Positions 42,152 through 50,615 of a stretch of 64,000 nucleotides of DNA are shown one piece after another. This DNA is from 20CM-2-65-7 sp963830455 (GTDB taxonomy: Bacteria > Gemmatimonadota > Gemmatimonadetes > Gemmatimonadales > GWC2-71-9), in assembly GCA_963830455.1 (NCBI GenBank), contig CAWHMT010000004.1, positions 310,001 to 374,000 on the forward strand, read 5' to 3'. The notes beneath the pieces are model-generated. The model had not been told where the DNA came from and ran no database searches. It worked only from the letters and a program-made list of their open reading frames with translations. Within the stretch, counting starts at the first letter, position 1, and the number at the start of each line of letters is the position of its first letter. A program made the translations under genes and the position numbers.

Positions 42152-42961
42152 TTACGGCCTGGTGAGCAGCTCTTCGAACAAACTCAGCGCGCGCGGGTCC
42201 TCCGACTGGCCGAGCCAAAAGATGGCCTTGCGGCGCAGCTCGGGATCAGGATTCTGCTTCGCGATCTTGATCAACGCGGGGACCCCTTCGTCGTGGGGGC
42301 GCTGGGAGAGCGCGAACACCGCCGTTTCGCGAACCTCGCGGTCGGCGCTCTTATCGTCCACGAGATCGCTGAGACCGCGCGTCGCGGCATCCCCCGCGGC
42401 CTGGCCGAGCCAGAACACGGCGGAGCGCCGAACCTTGCGCGACGCGTCGGCCTGCTTGGCGATCTTGAGCAGGTCGGGCCAGATGGTCACGCTGTCGGCG
42501 AGGATGGCGGCGAAGATCGCTTTCTCCGCGGCGCGCGATTCATCGCGGGACGCTAGGCCCAGCAGGTAGCTCGTCGCATCCTTGGCACCGATCGTGCCGA
42601 GGTCGGTGGCCGTGGTGCTGGCGCGCCATGCACCGCCGACGTAGACGCGCAGATCGGACACCCGGCCGTTCTGTTTGCTCAGCGCGACCCGGACCGGGCC
42701 TGAGTCACACGGAGCGTCCCAGTCTTCGTGATCGCCGTCATAGCCGTAGGTCTGGTTGTGCCGGCAATCGCCGTCGCGACAGTCCCAGCTGATGCGGTTG
42801 CGCCCGTTACCGTAGACGCCCGGCTTTGCCGCGTAACTGAACCGGACCGTCCCGTCGGGCGCGCCCGAGACGCGTCGCTCGAGTGACTGGGCCTGGGTCA
42901 CCGACGCCACGAGCAGCGCCGCCCACGCACCACCCACCACGTACCACGCACGTGTGTTCAT
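42152..42961 (-). CDS. Exported HEAT-repeat protein (second of pair)
   Basis: A 269-residue protein overlapping the upstream HEAT gene by ATGA. The signal peptide (AWYVVGGAWAALLVASVTQA) is encoded across a 7-base repeat array. A middle region has six Cys (WDCRDGDCRHNQ and others), possibly disulphide-bonded. The C-terminal half is helical repeats of ~32 residues: RRSAVFWLGQAAGDAATRGL, VRETAVFALSQ, LRRKAIFWLGQSEDPRALSL. The FWLGQ/FALSQ signature is shared with the next gene. No enzymatic motif; probably a periplasmic protein-binding scaffold. Confidence 0.82.
   Translation of the reverse strand: MNTRAWYVVGGAWAALLVASVTQAQSLERRVSGAPDGTVRFSYAAKPGVYGNGRNRISWDCRDGDCRHNQTYGYDGDHEDWDAPCDSGPVRVALSKQNGRVSDLRVYVGGAWRASTTATDLGTIGAKDATSYLLGLASRDESRAAEKAIFAAILADSVTIWPDLLKIAKQADASRKVRRSAVFWLGQAAGDAATRGLSDLVDDKSADREVRETAVFALSQRPHDEGVPALIKIAKQNPDPELRRKAIFWLGQSEDPRALSLFEELLTRP
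42924..42951 (+). repeat. Four 7-base units CACGCAC/CACGTAC in a signal-peptide region
   Basis: CACGCAC, CACCCAC, CACGTAC, CACGCAC without gaps; on the coding (minus) strand GTGCGTG, GTACGTG, GTGGGTG, GTGCGTG. They encode the start of the signal peptide of the HEAT protein. Confidence 0.8.
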
Positions 42962-44664
42962 TGGTTGATCAGCTCCTGGAGGTACTGCGACGCCCGGGGG
43001 CTCCGGGACTGACCGATCCAGAAGATCGCCTTCTTGCGGAGCTCGCGGTCGGGATCGTTCTTGCCGATGGCGAACAGCTTGTCGAGCGCGGCTTCTTCGC
43101 GACGCTGCGAGTACACGAAGATCAGCTGCTCCTTCATCTCGCGATCGTTCATGCTGTCATAGAGACGTACCAGATCAGCGATGTCCACGGACCGCGCTTG
43201 CCCGGCCCAGAACAGCGCCTTCTTGCGCAACTCGATGTTCTCGCGGGTGTTCAGCGCGATGTCCATCAACCAGCGGTAGTTGTCCGCCCCGCCCATCTGT
43301 GACAGGGAGAAGATCACCTTCTCCTTCAGATCGTCGTTCTCCAGTTTCCTGTACAGATCCTTGAGGAACTGCTCGTTCTCCGCAGAGCGACGCTGGCCGA
43401 GCCAGAAGATCGCCTTCTCCCGGAGGTCCGTGGGCCGATCGCGACGCTCGGCATACGTGCGGAGGATCGCTGCCGCGCGCGGGCTGCGGTGTTGCGACAG
43501 CGCGAAGATCGCCTTCTCCTGAATCTCCGGATCGCTCTTGGGATCCTGAAGGATCGAATCGAGCGCCGTGACGGTCTCCTCGCCGGGCACCTGCGACAGC
43601 CAGAACACCGCTTGCTCGCGGACCTCTTTGTCCGGGTCGGTGCGCACCGCGTTGAGCAGAATCCGCGACGTCTCGTCACTGCGCTTCTGCGACACGAGGA
43701 ACACAGCCTTGCGGCGCAGGCACACCGAGCCTTCGTCGCGCCGCGCGAGCACCGTCTTGAGCAGCGGCACCGCGCGGTCCGCGTCCATCTGAAGCACGGC
43801 GTTCAGCGCGGCGATCCGGATATCATCGTCGTCGTCGTCATTGCAGCGATCGTCGCTCGGCTGTGACCTGCCGGGCCTCGGGGTCGCGGCGATCGCCGGC
43901 TGCGGAGGCTGGGCGGGCTGTCCCGGTTGCGCTGCGACCGGTGGGACGACCACATCGCCAGCGGCGATCGTAGACGCGGTCGCGTCCTCGTCGCCGAGCT
44001 GGGCGAGCGAGCCTTCCACGCGGCGGAGCAGCGCTTCGGCGTCACGGCGCGTCGTGGCGTTGGGATAGCGGCGCGCTTGCGTCTGCAATGCAGCACGCGC
44101 GGTGCGCAGCTGGTCTTCCGAGCCGGCGCGATAGAGCGCGAACGCCTGCCAGTAATAGGTGTTCGGCACGTGCGAAGAGCGCGGGTATTTGTCGCGCAGG
44201 CTCTTGAACAGGCCGGCCGCGCGCTCGTAGTCATTGTCGTTCAACGCCTGGCGTGCCGCGCGATAGACGGAATCGGCGGCATCGCCCTGCACCTTGTCGG
44301 CCTGCGTCCAATCTGGTTCGTCGACGTCCTCGGACGCGTCGAGATCGAAGGCCAGCGCGATCGGAGCCACCGCGCGCAGCTGGTACGCCGCCGCTGCCAG
44401 CTCGGGGGCGACCATCGCCATGGGCGCAATGGAGGTGATGACCGGTGCCTGCATCGTGAGCGACGGCATCCCGGCCGACGCCATTTCCAATGCTGCCACC
44501 GCCTCGGTCATGCTCATGGTTGCGAGCGGCGTCGGACTGATCATGTACGGTGCAATCGCGGTCACCGGAGCGCGGCGACGCGCGCGCGGCTTGGCGGATG
44601 GCGCCGGGGTGGCTTCCTGGACGGACATCGTAACGGCGAGCAAGAGAGACAAACTGGACAACAT
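42958..44664 (-). CDS. Exported TPR plus nine-HEAT-repeat protein
   Basis: The ATG at 44664 has AAGGAG 7 bases upstream and shares one base with the sigma-fusion stop (TGATG). The 568-residue protein has a signal peptide (MLSSLSLLLAVTMSVQ), a disordered and hydrophobic N-terminal region, and a TPR-like segment at about 130-225 (ALNDNDYERAAGLFKSLRDK). An acidic patch (CNDDDDDDIR) precedes nine HEAT-like repeats of ~32 residues to the C-terminus, each with a KAIFWLGQ-type core (LREKAIFWLGQRRS, LRKKALFWAGQARS, LRKKAIFWIGQSRS). Probably a periplasmic interaction scaffold controlled by, or feeding into, the sigma fusion. Confidence 0.85.
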   Translation of the reverse strand: MLSSLSLLLAVTMSVQEATPAPSAKPRARRRAPVTAIAPYMISPTPLATMSMTEAVAALEMASAGMPSLTMQAPVITSIAPMAMVAPELAAAAYQLRAVAPIALAFDLDASEDVDEPDWTQADKVQGDAADSVYRAARQALNDNDYERAAGLFKSLRDKYPRSSHVPNTYYWQAFALYRAGSEDQLRTARAALQTQARRYPNATTRRDAEALLRRVEGSLAQLGDEDATASTIAAGDVVVPPVAAQPGQPAQPPQPAIAATPRPGRSQPSDDRCNDDDDDDIRIAALNAVLQMDADRAVPLLKTVLARRDEGSVCLRRKAVFLVSQKRSDETSRILLNAVRTDPDKEVREQAVFWLSQVPGEETVTALDSILQDPKSDPEIQEKAIFALSQHRSPRAAAILRTYAERRDRPTDLREKAIFWLGQRRSAENEQFLKDLYRKLENDDLKEKVIFSLSQMGGADNYRWLMDIALNTRENIELRKKALFWAGQARSVDIADLVRLYDSMNDREMKEQLIFVYSQRREEAALDKLFAIGKNDPDRELRKKAIFWIGQSRSPRASQYLQELINQ

Positions 44665-45884
44665 CAAAGCGCTCCTTGTGTGCGCGCCGATACGGGCCCG
44701 GCGGGAATCGCCGAGCGCAGCTTGGGCAACACGTTCGATTGGTTCATGCCTTGGGTAATGAGATCACGGTCGTGGCCATCCTCGAGGGGATTGAGCAAGG
44801 CGATCTGCATCAGCACGAGCTCCAGATCCTCGAGCAAGGAGCGCAGACGTGGGTCGTTGGCCGCGGGTGAATCGAGCATCAAGCGCGTGGTGCTGAGGAG
44901 CTCGCGCGCCTGGCGTGCCAGCCTCGCGGTGTTCGCCGAGCGATTTGCATCCGTCCGGAACGACGTGAGAAAGGCCTCGGTACGGGAGAGGTATTGCGTT
45001 GCCGCGATCCGGTACGCCACGCCGGCCAGCGAGTCGATTTCTCTCGTGACCTGCGTACTGCCCGGGACGGCGGACGGCGTCGAACCATTGGTGGCAACCC
45101 GAGTGCCGTCATTCGACTGATTGGCGGTCCAGCGACCAATGCCGATGCCGAGGACCAGCACCGCCGCGGCGGCAACCGCCCACCCCATCCAGGGGCGGAG
45201 CTCGAAGATGTGCTTGTGGCGGCGGCCGGCTTCGATGCGCGCCCACATTTCGTCTCGAGGCGTGGTACGGGGTGCGTGGTACGTGGTACGTGCCGCGTCC
45301 TTGAGCCACTGCTCGAATTTTGGGTCTTCGTGCTGGTCCGTCATGTCGATCCATTCTCCTGCGAAGTCCGCCAGTGCGACGCGCAGCTTCGCGCGCGCGC
45401 GCGACAGTTGTGCTTTCGACGTTCCCGTCTCGACGCCCAATGCGGTGCCGATCTCTTCGTGCGTGTAGCCCTCGACGTCATGCATTACGAACACGGTCCG
45501 ATAACCCTCCGGCAGTGCGTCGATGGCCTGCTTCAGTCGCACCTTCAAATCGGGTTCCGCCTGACGATGGACCGTTCCGATCTCGTGCGCATCGTCGATG
45601 TCCGCTTCCCGCTGCCGAAACCGCTTGACCTTGCGCAGCCCATTCAACACGACCGTGGTGGTGATCGTGTGCAGCCAGGTCGAAAACGCCGCTTCGCCAC
45701 GAAACGAGCCAAGCCGGTCGAACGCCCGAATGAACGTTTCCTGGGTGAAGTCCTGCGCGAGGGCATCGTCGCCCGCGAGCCGGAACGCCAGGCGGTACAC
45801 GCGGTCCACATGCGCGTCGTACAGCGCGCGTTCTGCGGCGCTATCCCCGGAGCGGACGCGGGCAATGAGCTGTGATTCGTCCAC
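44664..45884 (-). CDS. ECF sigma factor fused to membrane anti-sigma-like domain
   Basis: A 406-residue fusion. Residues 1-178 are an ECF sigma: AQDFTQETFIRAFDRLGSFR, FSTWLHTITTTVVLNGLRKV and LPEGYRTVFVMHDVEGYTHE plus region 4. Then, in the same frame, from Met about 180 (MTDQHEDPKFEQWLKDAART) comes a part that looks like a separate anti-sigma-type protein: basic segment, one membrane helix (MGWAVAAAAVLVLGIGIG, about 230-250) and a helical outside domain. AGGAG lies 11 bases before that internal ATG, so the second half may also be made alone. A 7-base repeat sits in the junction. GTG start at 45884. Confidence 0.88.
   Translation of the reverse strand: MDESQLIARVRSGDSAAERALYDAHVDRVYRLAFRLAGDDALAQDFTQETFIRAFDRLGSFRGEAAFSTWLHTITTTVVLNGLRKVKRFRQREADIDDAHEIGTVHRQAEPDLKVRLKQAIDALPEGYRTVFVMHDVEGYTHEEIGTALGVETGTSKAQLSRARAKLRVALADFAGEWIDMTDQHEDPKFEQWLKDAARTTYHAPRTTPRDEMWARIEAGRRHKHIFELRPWMGWAVAAAAVLVLGIGIGRWTANQSNDGTRVATNGSTPSAVPGSTQVTREIDSLAGVAYRIAATQYLSRTEAFLTSFRTDANRSANTARLARQARELLSTTRLMLDSPAANDPRLRSLLEDLELVLMQIALLNPLEDGHDRDLITQGMNQSNVLPKLRSAIPAGPVSARTQGAL
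45262..45296 (+). repeat. 7-base units GTGGTAC inside the sigma fusion gene
   Basis: GTGGTAC, GGGGTGC, GTGGTAC, GTGGTAC, GTGCCGC. They encode RTTYHAPRTT on the minus strand, just after the junction between sigma and anti-sigma parts. Confidence 0.78.
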
Positions 45885-45962
45885 GACGCTCCGAGGTGAC
45901 GGGCTGGGCTCGTAACTACTGATGGGACACGGGGGACGACAAAAGGGTTACGTGGGCGGGAT

Positions 45963-46622
45963 CTACCTGGTGCCAAATAGGCGGTCGCCGGCGTCCCCCA
46001 GACCGGGGAGGATGTACCCCTTGGAATTGAGCTCGCGATCGAGGGCGGCCGTGTAGATCGGCACCTTGGGGTGGGCCTCCAGCATGGCTTTCACCCCCTC
46101 CGGGGCCGCGACGAGGCACAGGAACCGGACTTTCTGGGCGCCCGCCCGCAGCAGGGCGGTCACGGCAGCGACGGCGGACCCGCCGGTGGCGAGCATCGGA
46201 TCGAGCAGGAAGAAGGCGCGGTCCGCCTCCCCCGAGGGAATCTTGAAGTAGTAGTCGACAGGCTGAAGGGTGGAGTGGTCGCGGTACATGCCGATGTGCC
46301 CGACCCGCGCCGAGGGGATGAGCTGCGAGATCCCTTCGACCATGCCGAGGCCAGCGCGCAGGATCGGCACGAGGGAGAGCTTCTTCCCCGCGACCTGCCT
46401 GCCCGAGGTCTTCTCGAGCGGGGTCTCGATCTCCACCGGCTCGAGCGGCAGGTCCTTGGTCACTTCGTATGCCATCAGCATCGCAATCTCGTTCACGAGC
46501 TGCTTGAAGTCGCGCGTGCTGGTGCGCTTGTCGCGCAGGATCGTGAGCTTGTGTTGGATCAATGGGTGCGACAGCACCGTCAGATTGGAGAACTGCTCCG
46601 CTGGGCCACGTGGGGGGGCCAT
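45963..46622 (-). CDS. upp: Uracil phosphoribosyltransferase
   Basis: Salvages uracil with PRPP to UMP. The ATG at 46622 gives 219 residues; the six-codon open extension has no ribosome site. The PRPP loop is FLLDPMLATGGSAVAAVTAL, and other family stretches are NLTVLSHPLIQHKLTILRDK, KKLSLVPILRAGLGMVEGIS and a C-terminal YILPGLGDAGDRLFGT that binds uracil. Length is usual for the family. Confidence 0.96.
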   Translation of the reverse strand: MAPPRGPAEQFSNLTVLSHPLIQHKLTILRDKRTSTRDFKQLVNEIAMLMAYEVTKDLPLEPVEIETPLEKTSGRQVAGKKLSLVPILRAGLGMVEGISQLIPSARVGHIGMYRDHSTLQPVDYYFKIPSGEADRAFFLLDPMLATGGSAVAAVTALLRAGAQKVRFLCLVAAPEGVKAMLEAHPKVPIYTAALDRELNSKGYILPGLGDAGDRLFGTR

Positions 46623-46705
46623 GAGCGAAGAAAGTACCACGACTCGCGCAGGGCCGCATGGGCCGGTACGTTAGACGTCCCTGATTCGCCCACCGGAAGG
46701 GTCGC

Positions 46706-47461
46706 ATGATTCGCAAACTCCTGATTCTGAGCGCCGGCCTCTGGGCCGGCCCCGCGGTGTCCGTGGTCTCCGCTCAATCCGTCGACAGCCTCGTCGCCAA
46801 ATACATCCAGGCGTCCGGCGGCATGGCCAAGATCCAGGCCATCCAGACGCTGCGCCGCACCGGAAAGTTCACCGGCGGCGGTGGGTTCGAGGCGGTCGTC
46901 GTGCAGGAAAACAAACGTCCCAACAGCGTGCGGAACGAATTCTCGATCCAGGGGATGACCGGCATCAATGCCTACGACGGGCAGAACGGCTGGAAGATCG
47001 AGCCGTGGAACGGCAAGCGGGATCCTGAAGCGCTCGGAGAAGAAGAGATGCACGGCATTCTCGACGACGCCGATTTCGATGGCCCGCTCGTGAATTACCA
47101 GGCCAAAGGCAACCGGGTCGAGTTTCAGGGATTGGAGCAAGTCGAGGGCAGCGACGCGTACAAGCTCAAGGTCACGCGGCCCAACGGCGACGTGAGCTTC
47201 TACTATTTGGATACCGAGTACTACGTCCCGATCCGCATCGACACGCAGCGCATGATTCGCGGCGCGCCCCAGGAACTCGAGACATCGCTCGGCGACTACA
47301 AGCAGGTCAACGGCGTGTATCTGCCGTTCTCCTCTGAGTCCGGGCCGAAGGGCTCGAGCAGCACCGATCGCGGGAAGATCACATTCGACAAGATCGAGGC
47401 CAACGTCCCGCTCGATAATCAGCGGTTTACGCGACCGGGGGCGGGGGGGACACGCCCATGA
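46706..47461 (+). CDS. Exported LolA-like protein of unknown function
   Basis: A 251-residue protein. ATG at 46706 with GGAAGG upstream. Signal peptide LLILSAGLWAGPAVSVVSAQ. The mature part (VAKYIQASGGMAKIQAIQTL, DGQNGWKIEPWNG, YYVPIRIDTQRMI) resembles outer-membrane lipoprotein-sorting (LolA/LolB-fold) proteins, often annotated only by fold. It overlaps the BNR protein gene by ATGA, so the two are coupled and may act together outside the cell membrane. Confidence 0.75.
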   Translation: MIRKLLILSAGLWAGPAVSVVSAQSVDSLVAKYIQASGGMAKIQAIQTLRRTGKFTGGGGFEAVVVQENKRPNSVRNEFSIQGMTGINAYDGQNGWKIEPWNGKRDPEALGEEEMHGILDDADFDGPLVNYQAKGNRVEFQGLEQVEGSDAYKLKVTRPNGDVSFYYLDTEYYVPIRIDTQRMIRGAPQELETSLGDYKQVNGVYLPFSSESGPKGSSSTDRGKITFDKIEANVPLDNQRFTRPGAGGTRP

Positions 47462-50400
47462 ACGCGCTCCTGCTGCTCCTGATCGCCCAGCAACCCTCGG
47501 TCAAAGTCGACTCGGAAACGATTTCCGGGCTGGGCGCGCGCAACATCGGCTCCGCGGCCATGAGCGGGCGGATCGCGGCGCTGGACGCCGTGCACGAAGG
47601 GGCGCGGCTCACGATCTACGTCGGCGCCGCGAGCGGCGGCGTGTGGAAGTCGACGAACGGCGGCACGACGTTCAAGCCGGTGTTCGACAAGCAAGCGGTG
47701 CAGTCGATCGGCGCCGTGACGATCGATCCCAAGAATCCAAAAGTCGTTTGGGTCGGAACCGGTGAGTCGTGGATGCGCAACAGCCTGTCCATCGGCGACG
47801 GCATTTACCGCTCGGACGACGGCGGCGAGAACTGGACGAACATGGGGCTCCGCAACTCCGAGCACATCGTCAGAGTCCTCGTCGACCCCACCGAAACCAA
47901 TACGGTCTACGTCTGCGTGCCGGGAAAACTGTGGAGCGACTCGGACGAGCGCGGCGTCTACAAGACGAGCGACGGCGGGAAGACATGGACCAAGGTCCTG
48001 AAGGGCGCCAACCTGTCGACCGGCTGCTCGATGATGACGATGGATCCGTCGCATCCCAAGACGCTGTACGCCGGGATGTGGGATTTCCGCCGCCGCGGGT
48101 GGACGTTCCGCTCCGGGGGCGACAGCGCGACGGCGCCGAGTGCCTCCGGGCTGTTCAAGACCACCGATGGGGGCGCGACGTGGACCGAGCTGCCTGCCGG
48201 CTCGGCGGGCCTCCCGCCCAAACCCTGGGGCCGTGTGGCCGTGACGGTCGCGCCCTCGAAGCCCGAGGTCGTGTACGCGTTCATCGAAGCGGTGCCGCCG
48301 CTGAACGCCCTGTACCGGTCGAATGACGCCGGCAAGACGTGGCAGATGCTCGATCGGAGCCAGAACATGATCTGGCGGCCGTTCTATTTCGCGACCCTCA
48401 TCGTCGATCCGCGCAACCCGGAGCGTGTGTACAAGCCGGACGGCGGCTTCATCGTCAGCACCGACGGCGGTAAGAGCTTCAGCGGCATCTCGGGCGGTGC
48501 GCACGGCGACTTCCACGACGTCTGGATCGATCCGAACAACACCGACCACCTCATCACCGGTGACGACGGCGGCCTCTGGTTCTCCTACGACGCCGGCAAC
48601 AAGTGGGTGAAAAACGAGAACCTGCCGGTCTCGCAGTTCTATCACGTCAGCGTCGACATGGCGCGACCCTACAATGTCTACGGCGGGTTGCAGGACAACA
48701 GCTCGTGGGTCGGGCCGTCGGAGTTTCCGGGCGGGATCACGAACCATCAGTGGGAGAACATGTACGGCGGCGACGGCTTCTGGATGTTCGCCGATCCGAC
48801 CGACCCCGACTACCTGTACGCCGAGGCTCAGGGCGGATACATCGGGCGGGTCAACCGCCGGACCCATGAGTCGCGCGGTATCCAGCCACTGCCGCATTAC
48901 CAGGAGAAGAAGCTGCGCTTCAACTGGAACACACCGATCCACATCAGCGCGACGCAGAAGGGCACGATCTATCTCGGCGCGCAGGTGCTGTTCCGCTCGA
49001 AGGACTTTGGGCAAACGTGGGAGCGCATCTCTCCGGATCTGACCACCAACGACTCGACCAAGCAGCGACAGGAACTGTCCGGCGGCATCACGGTCGACAA
49101 CTCGGCCGCGGAGATGCACACCACGATCTTCGCAATCGCCGAGTCGCCGCGGGATGGGCAGATCATCTGGGCCGGAACCGACGACGGCAACCTGCAAGTG
49201 ACGCGCGACGGCGGAAAGACGTGGATGAACGTCGCGCCCAAGATCACCGGCCTACCGAAGAACGCGTGGGTCACGTCGGTCGAGCCCGGCCATTTTGCGA
49301 ACGGCACGATCTACGCGACGTTCGACCTGCACACGTTCGGCGACATGCGGCCGTACGCGTACAAGTCAACCGATTTTGGCGCGACGTGGACGCCCCTGGT
49401 GGCACCCGACAGTCCGGTGCGTGGCTACGCCCACGTAATAAAGGAAGACCTCGTCAATCCGAACCTGCTGTTCCTCGGGACCGAATTCGGACTGTTCATC
49501 TCGGTAGACGGCGGGAAGCAGTGGGCGCACTACAAAGGGGGCGACCTGCCGAACGTCGCGGTGCGCGACCTGGCGATTCATCCGCGCGACCACGATCTCG
49601 TGATCGGGACGCATGGGCGCGGCATTTGGATCGTGGACGACATCTCGCCGCTGAGGGCGCTCACGCCCGAGGTGCTGGGCAGCTCCGTCGCCTTCCTGCC
49701 CGGCCGTCCCACGGTGCAGCGCCTGCAGGCGGGCGGTGGGTGGGCGAACGGCGACGCGATGTACGTCGGACCGAATCCGCCGGGCGACGCGGTGATTACC
49801 TACTACCAGCGGCGGCGGCACATCTTCGGGGACATGAAGCTCGAGGTCTACGACGCGAGCGGCAAACTCCTCGGCACGTTGCCGACGAGCAAACGCCGGG
49901 GCCTGAGTCGCGTCACGTGGTCGATGCGGCTCTCCCCCCCACGCGTGCCGCCGGCGGCGAGCGCGGCGTTCGGCGCCGCGTACGGGCCGCGGGTGTTGCC
50001 GGGCAATTATACGGTCAAGATGACCAAGGACACTGCGACGTACTCGACGCAGCTCGCGGTTGTTCCGGACCCGCGCGGCACTCACACCGATCAGGAGCGT
50101 CGCGCGGCGCTCGATCTTGCGCTGAAGACGTCGGGCACCCTCACCGATATGACGTTCGCGGTCGAGCGGATGAACAGCGTCCGGCAGGCGCTGGATGACC
50201 GCGCCGGGAAGCTGCCGGTCGGCGACGCAGTCGCCAAGCGGCTCCGCGCCGCGTCGGTCGCCGTCGACGTGATGCGCAAGAAGATCGTCGCCACCAAAGA
50301 GGGCGGGATGATCACCGGTGAGGAGCGCCTGCGCGAGAACCTTGCCGATCTGTACGGCAGCATCATCTCCTACGACGGCGGTCCGTCGCAGACGCAGATC

Positions 50401-50562
50401 GAGCGCGCGGACGCGATCGCGCGCGAGCTGGGGGATTTGATGCGGGATTTTGATGCCTGGATCACGCGCGACCTGGCTGGCATCAATACGGCGCTGCGCG
50501 GCAAGAAACTCGAGCCGATCGCGGTGATGACCCGGCAGCAATGGGAGGCTGCGGGGCAGTAG
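47458..50562 (+). CDS. Exported BNR/sortilin-like beta-propeller protein
   Basis: A 1034-residue protein with a short signal (ALLLLLIAQQ). The first ~730 residues contain many Asp-box (S/T-x-D-x-G-x-x-W) repeats: STNGGTTFKPVF, SDDGGENWTNMG, TSDGGKTWTKVL, TTDGGATWTELP, STDGGKSFSGIS, TRDGGKTWMNVA, STDFGATWTPL, and others, forming VPS10/sortilin-like propellers. The C-terminal ~280 residues are beta-sandwich then helical. This protein type is common and multi-copy in Gemmatimonadota. Carbohydrate or peptide binding is probable; glycosidase labels often attached to it are not supported by a catalytic motif here. Confidence 0.87.
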   Translation: MNALLLLLIAQQPSVKVDSETISGLGARNIGSAAMSGRIAALDAVHEGARLTIYVGAASGGVWKSTNGGTTFKPVFDKQAVQSIGAVTIDPKNPKVVWVGTGESWMRNSLSIGDGIYRSDDGGENWTNMGLRNSEHIVRVLVDPTETNTVYVCVPGKLWSDSDERGVYKTSDGGKTWTKVLKGANLSTGCSMMTMDPSHPKTLYAGMWDFRRRGWTFRSGGDSATAPSASGLFKTTDGGATWTELPAGSAGLPPKPWGRVAVTVAPSKPEVVYAFIEAVPPLNALYRSNDAGKTWQMLDRSQNMIWRPFYFATLIVDPRNPERVYKPDGGFIVSTDGGKSFSGISGGAHGDFHDVWIDPNNTDHLITGDDGGLWFSYDAGNKWVKNENLPVSQFYHVSVDMARPYNVYGGLQDNSSWVGPSEFPGGITNHQWENMYGGDGFWMFADPTDPDYLYAEAQGGYIGRVNRRTHESRGIQPLPHYQEKKLRFNWNTPIHISATQKGTIYLGAQVLFRSKDFGQTWERISPDLTTNDSTKQRQELSGGITVDNSAAEMHTTIFAIAESPRDGQIIWAGTDDGNLQVTRDGGKTWMNVAPKITGLPKNAWVTSVEPGHFANGTIYATFDLHTFGDMRPYAYKSTDFGATWTPLVAPDSPVRGYAHVIKEDLVNPNLLFLGTEFGLFISVDGGKQWAHYKGGDLPNVAVRDLAIHPRDHDLVIGTHGRGIWIVDDISPLRALTPEVLGSSVAFLPGRPTVQRLQAGGGWANGDAMYVGPNPPGDAVITYYQRRRHIFGDMKLEVYDASGKLLGTLPTSKRRGLSRVTWSMRLSPPRVPPAASAAFGAAYGPRVLPGNYTVKMTKDTATYSTQLAVVPDPRGTHTDQERRAALDLALKTSGTLTDMTFAVERMNSVRQALDDRAGKLPVGDAVAKRLRAASVAVDVMRKKIVATKEGGMITGEERLRENLADLYGSIISYDGGPSQTQIERADAIARELGDLMRDFDAWITRDLAGINTALRGKKLEPIAVMTRQQWEAAGQ

Positions 50563-50615
50563 CGCGTCAGCAGATCTGAGTCCTAGCACCAAGGTGCAAG
50601 AGCCACTGATGCCTC

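Noticed and set aside
42952..42965. Internal frame break between the two HEAT genes
   Set aside because: The ATGA overlap and a signal peptide in the second protein show two genes.
47419..49197. 592-codon minus-strand frame antisense to the BNR protein
   Set aside because: The plus strand has many Asp-box repeats; the antisense product has no recognisable feature.
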